Position numbers and translations under genes: made by a program. Shown piece by piece: positions 7,649-7,988 of a DNA stretch of 7,988 nucleotides (position 1 is the first letter of the stretch; each line of letters begins with the position of its first letter). Origin of the DNA: an uncultured Alphaproteobacteria bacterium (GTDB lineage: Bacteria > Pseudomonadota > Alphaproteobacteria > Caulobacterales > Parvularculaceae); the NCBI GenBank assembly GCA_937895955.1, contig CALAZI010000056.1:1-7988 (forward strand). Direction: 5' to 3'. Under the pieces are notes generated by a model. It made no database searches, was not told the DNA's origin, and saw only the letters and a program-made list of their open reading frames with translations.

Positions 7649-7686
7649 GAGCGGCCGGCCGCATTGCGCGCCGGCCGCTCTGTTTT
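7649..7686 (+). terminator. GC-rich hairpin, probable (partial) intrinsic terminator after ompH
   Basis: An 11-base perfect inverted repeat, GAGCGGCCGGC (7649-7659) and GCCGGCCGCTC (7670-7680), encloses a 10-base loop that can itself add three pairs (CGC 7660-7662 with GCG 7666-7668). It is followed by TGTTTT (7681-7686). The stem is very stable, but the T-tract is short and interrupted. It therefore may terminate only part of transcription or protect the 3' end of the upstream mRNA, leaving some read-through into lpxD. Confidence 0.65.
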
Positions 7687-7704
7687 GAAAAGGCTTTGGC
7701 GAAC

Positions 7705-7988
7705 ATGCCGGATCCTCGCTTTTTCCTGACCCGGGAGCCGCTATCGCTCGGCGAAACGCTGCGCATAGCGGGCGTGCGCGACGCCGCCTTGCAAGAAACC
7801 GCTATCCATCGCGCCGCCTCGATCGACGATAGGGAACTTGACGGGGCTGTCGTTTTTACGGAAAGCGCGGCGAATGCCGCGGCGCTGAAAGATCGCGCCT
7901 TCGCGCTTTGTTTTGTCGCGTCCGATGTCGCCGCCGCTTTCGGCGCCGACGCCCGCTATATCGGCGTTAAAAATCCGCGCAGCGCCTT
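7705..7988 (+). CDS. lpxD: UDP-3-O-acylglucosamine N-acyltransferase, N-terminal part (partial)
   Basis: LpxD adds the second (N-linked) acyl chain from acyl-ACP to UDP-3-O-acylglucosamine in cytoplasmic lipid A synthesis. The open frame starts at ATG 7705 and runs off the window after 94 codons. It opens with MPDPRFFLTREPLSLGE, the usual LpxD start, and continues with a segment around AIHRAASIDDRELDGAVVF and later ARYIGVKNPRSA, matching the N-terminal uridine-binding domain. The left-handed beta-helix acyltransferase part lies beyond the window. The start has only a modest AAAAGG upstream at a long spacing. The position after bamA-ompH supports the call, since lpxD-fabZ-lpxA usually follow in this cluster. 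Confidence 0.9.
   Translation, partial: MPDPRFFLTREPLSLGETLRIAGVRDAALQETAIHRAASIDDRELDGAVVFTESAANAAALKDRAFALCFVASDVAAAFGADARYIGVKNPRSA

Overview
This window is a single-strand (+) block of essential cell-envelope genes in the order frr (3' end) - uppS - cdsA - dxr - rseP - bamA - ompH/skp - lpxD (5' end). The gene order, the high G+C content, the single-PDZ RseP/MmpA-type protease and the general look of the BamA and OmpH proteins point to an alphaproteobacterium. The presence of ompH between bamA and lpxD fits Caulobacterales/Parvularculales-like lineages, but I cannot fix the order or genus from this window.

Layout: 1-48 is the end of the ribosome recycling factor gene. 76-837 (uppS) makes the undecaprenyl carrier lipid. 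849-1685 (cdsA) makes CDP-diacylglycerol. 1702-2916 (dxr) is the committed MEP-pathway step to isoprenoids. 2952-4223 (rseP) is an intramembrane site-2 protease. 4233-6956 (bamA) is the outer-membrane protein insertase. 6977-7627 (ompH) is a Skp-type periplasmic chaperone. A GC-rich hairpin with a short T-tract lies at 7649-7686, and lpxD (lipid A synthesis) begins at 7705 and runs off the window. Gaps between genes are 9 to 77 bases, so the block looks like one transcription unit with a possible partial terminator before lpxD. No stretch longer than 77 bases lacks a gene. I see no tRNA, rRNA, CRISPR, transposon or phage sequence.

How the genes fit together: Dxr supplies isoprenoid precursors that UppS condenses into the C55 carrier for peptidoglycan and glycan export. 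CdsA supplies the phospholipid precursor, and LpxD acts in lipid A synthesis. OmpH carries unfolded outer-membrane proteins to BamA. RseP belongs to a family that releases membrane-bound regulators in response to envelope stress.

Most of the window is ordinary core genome. The parts worth a second look are in-gene elaborations: a roughly 100-residue, lower-GC, atypical-codon segment in the predicted extracellular loop 4 of BamA; two cysteine pairs, one in that loop and one in predicted loop 7; and a His/Glu-rich insert between the first membrane segment and the PDZ domain of RseP. I found no evidence of a previously undescribed multi-gene system.
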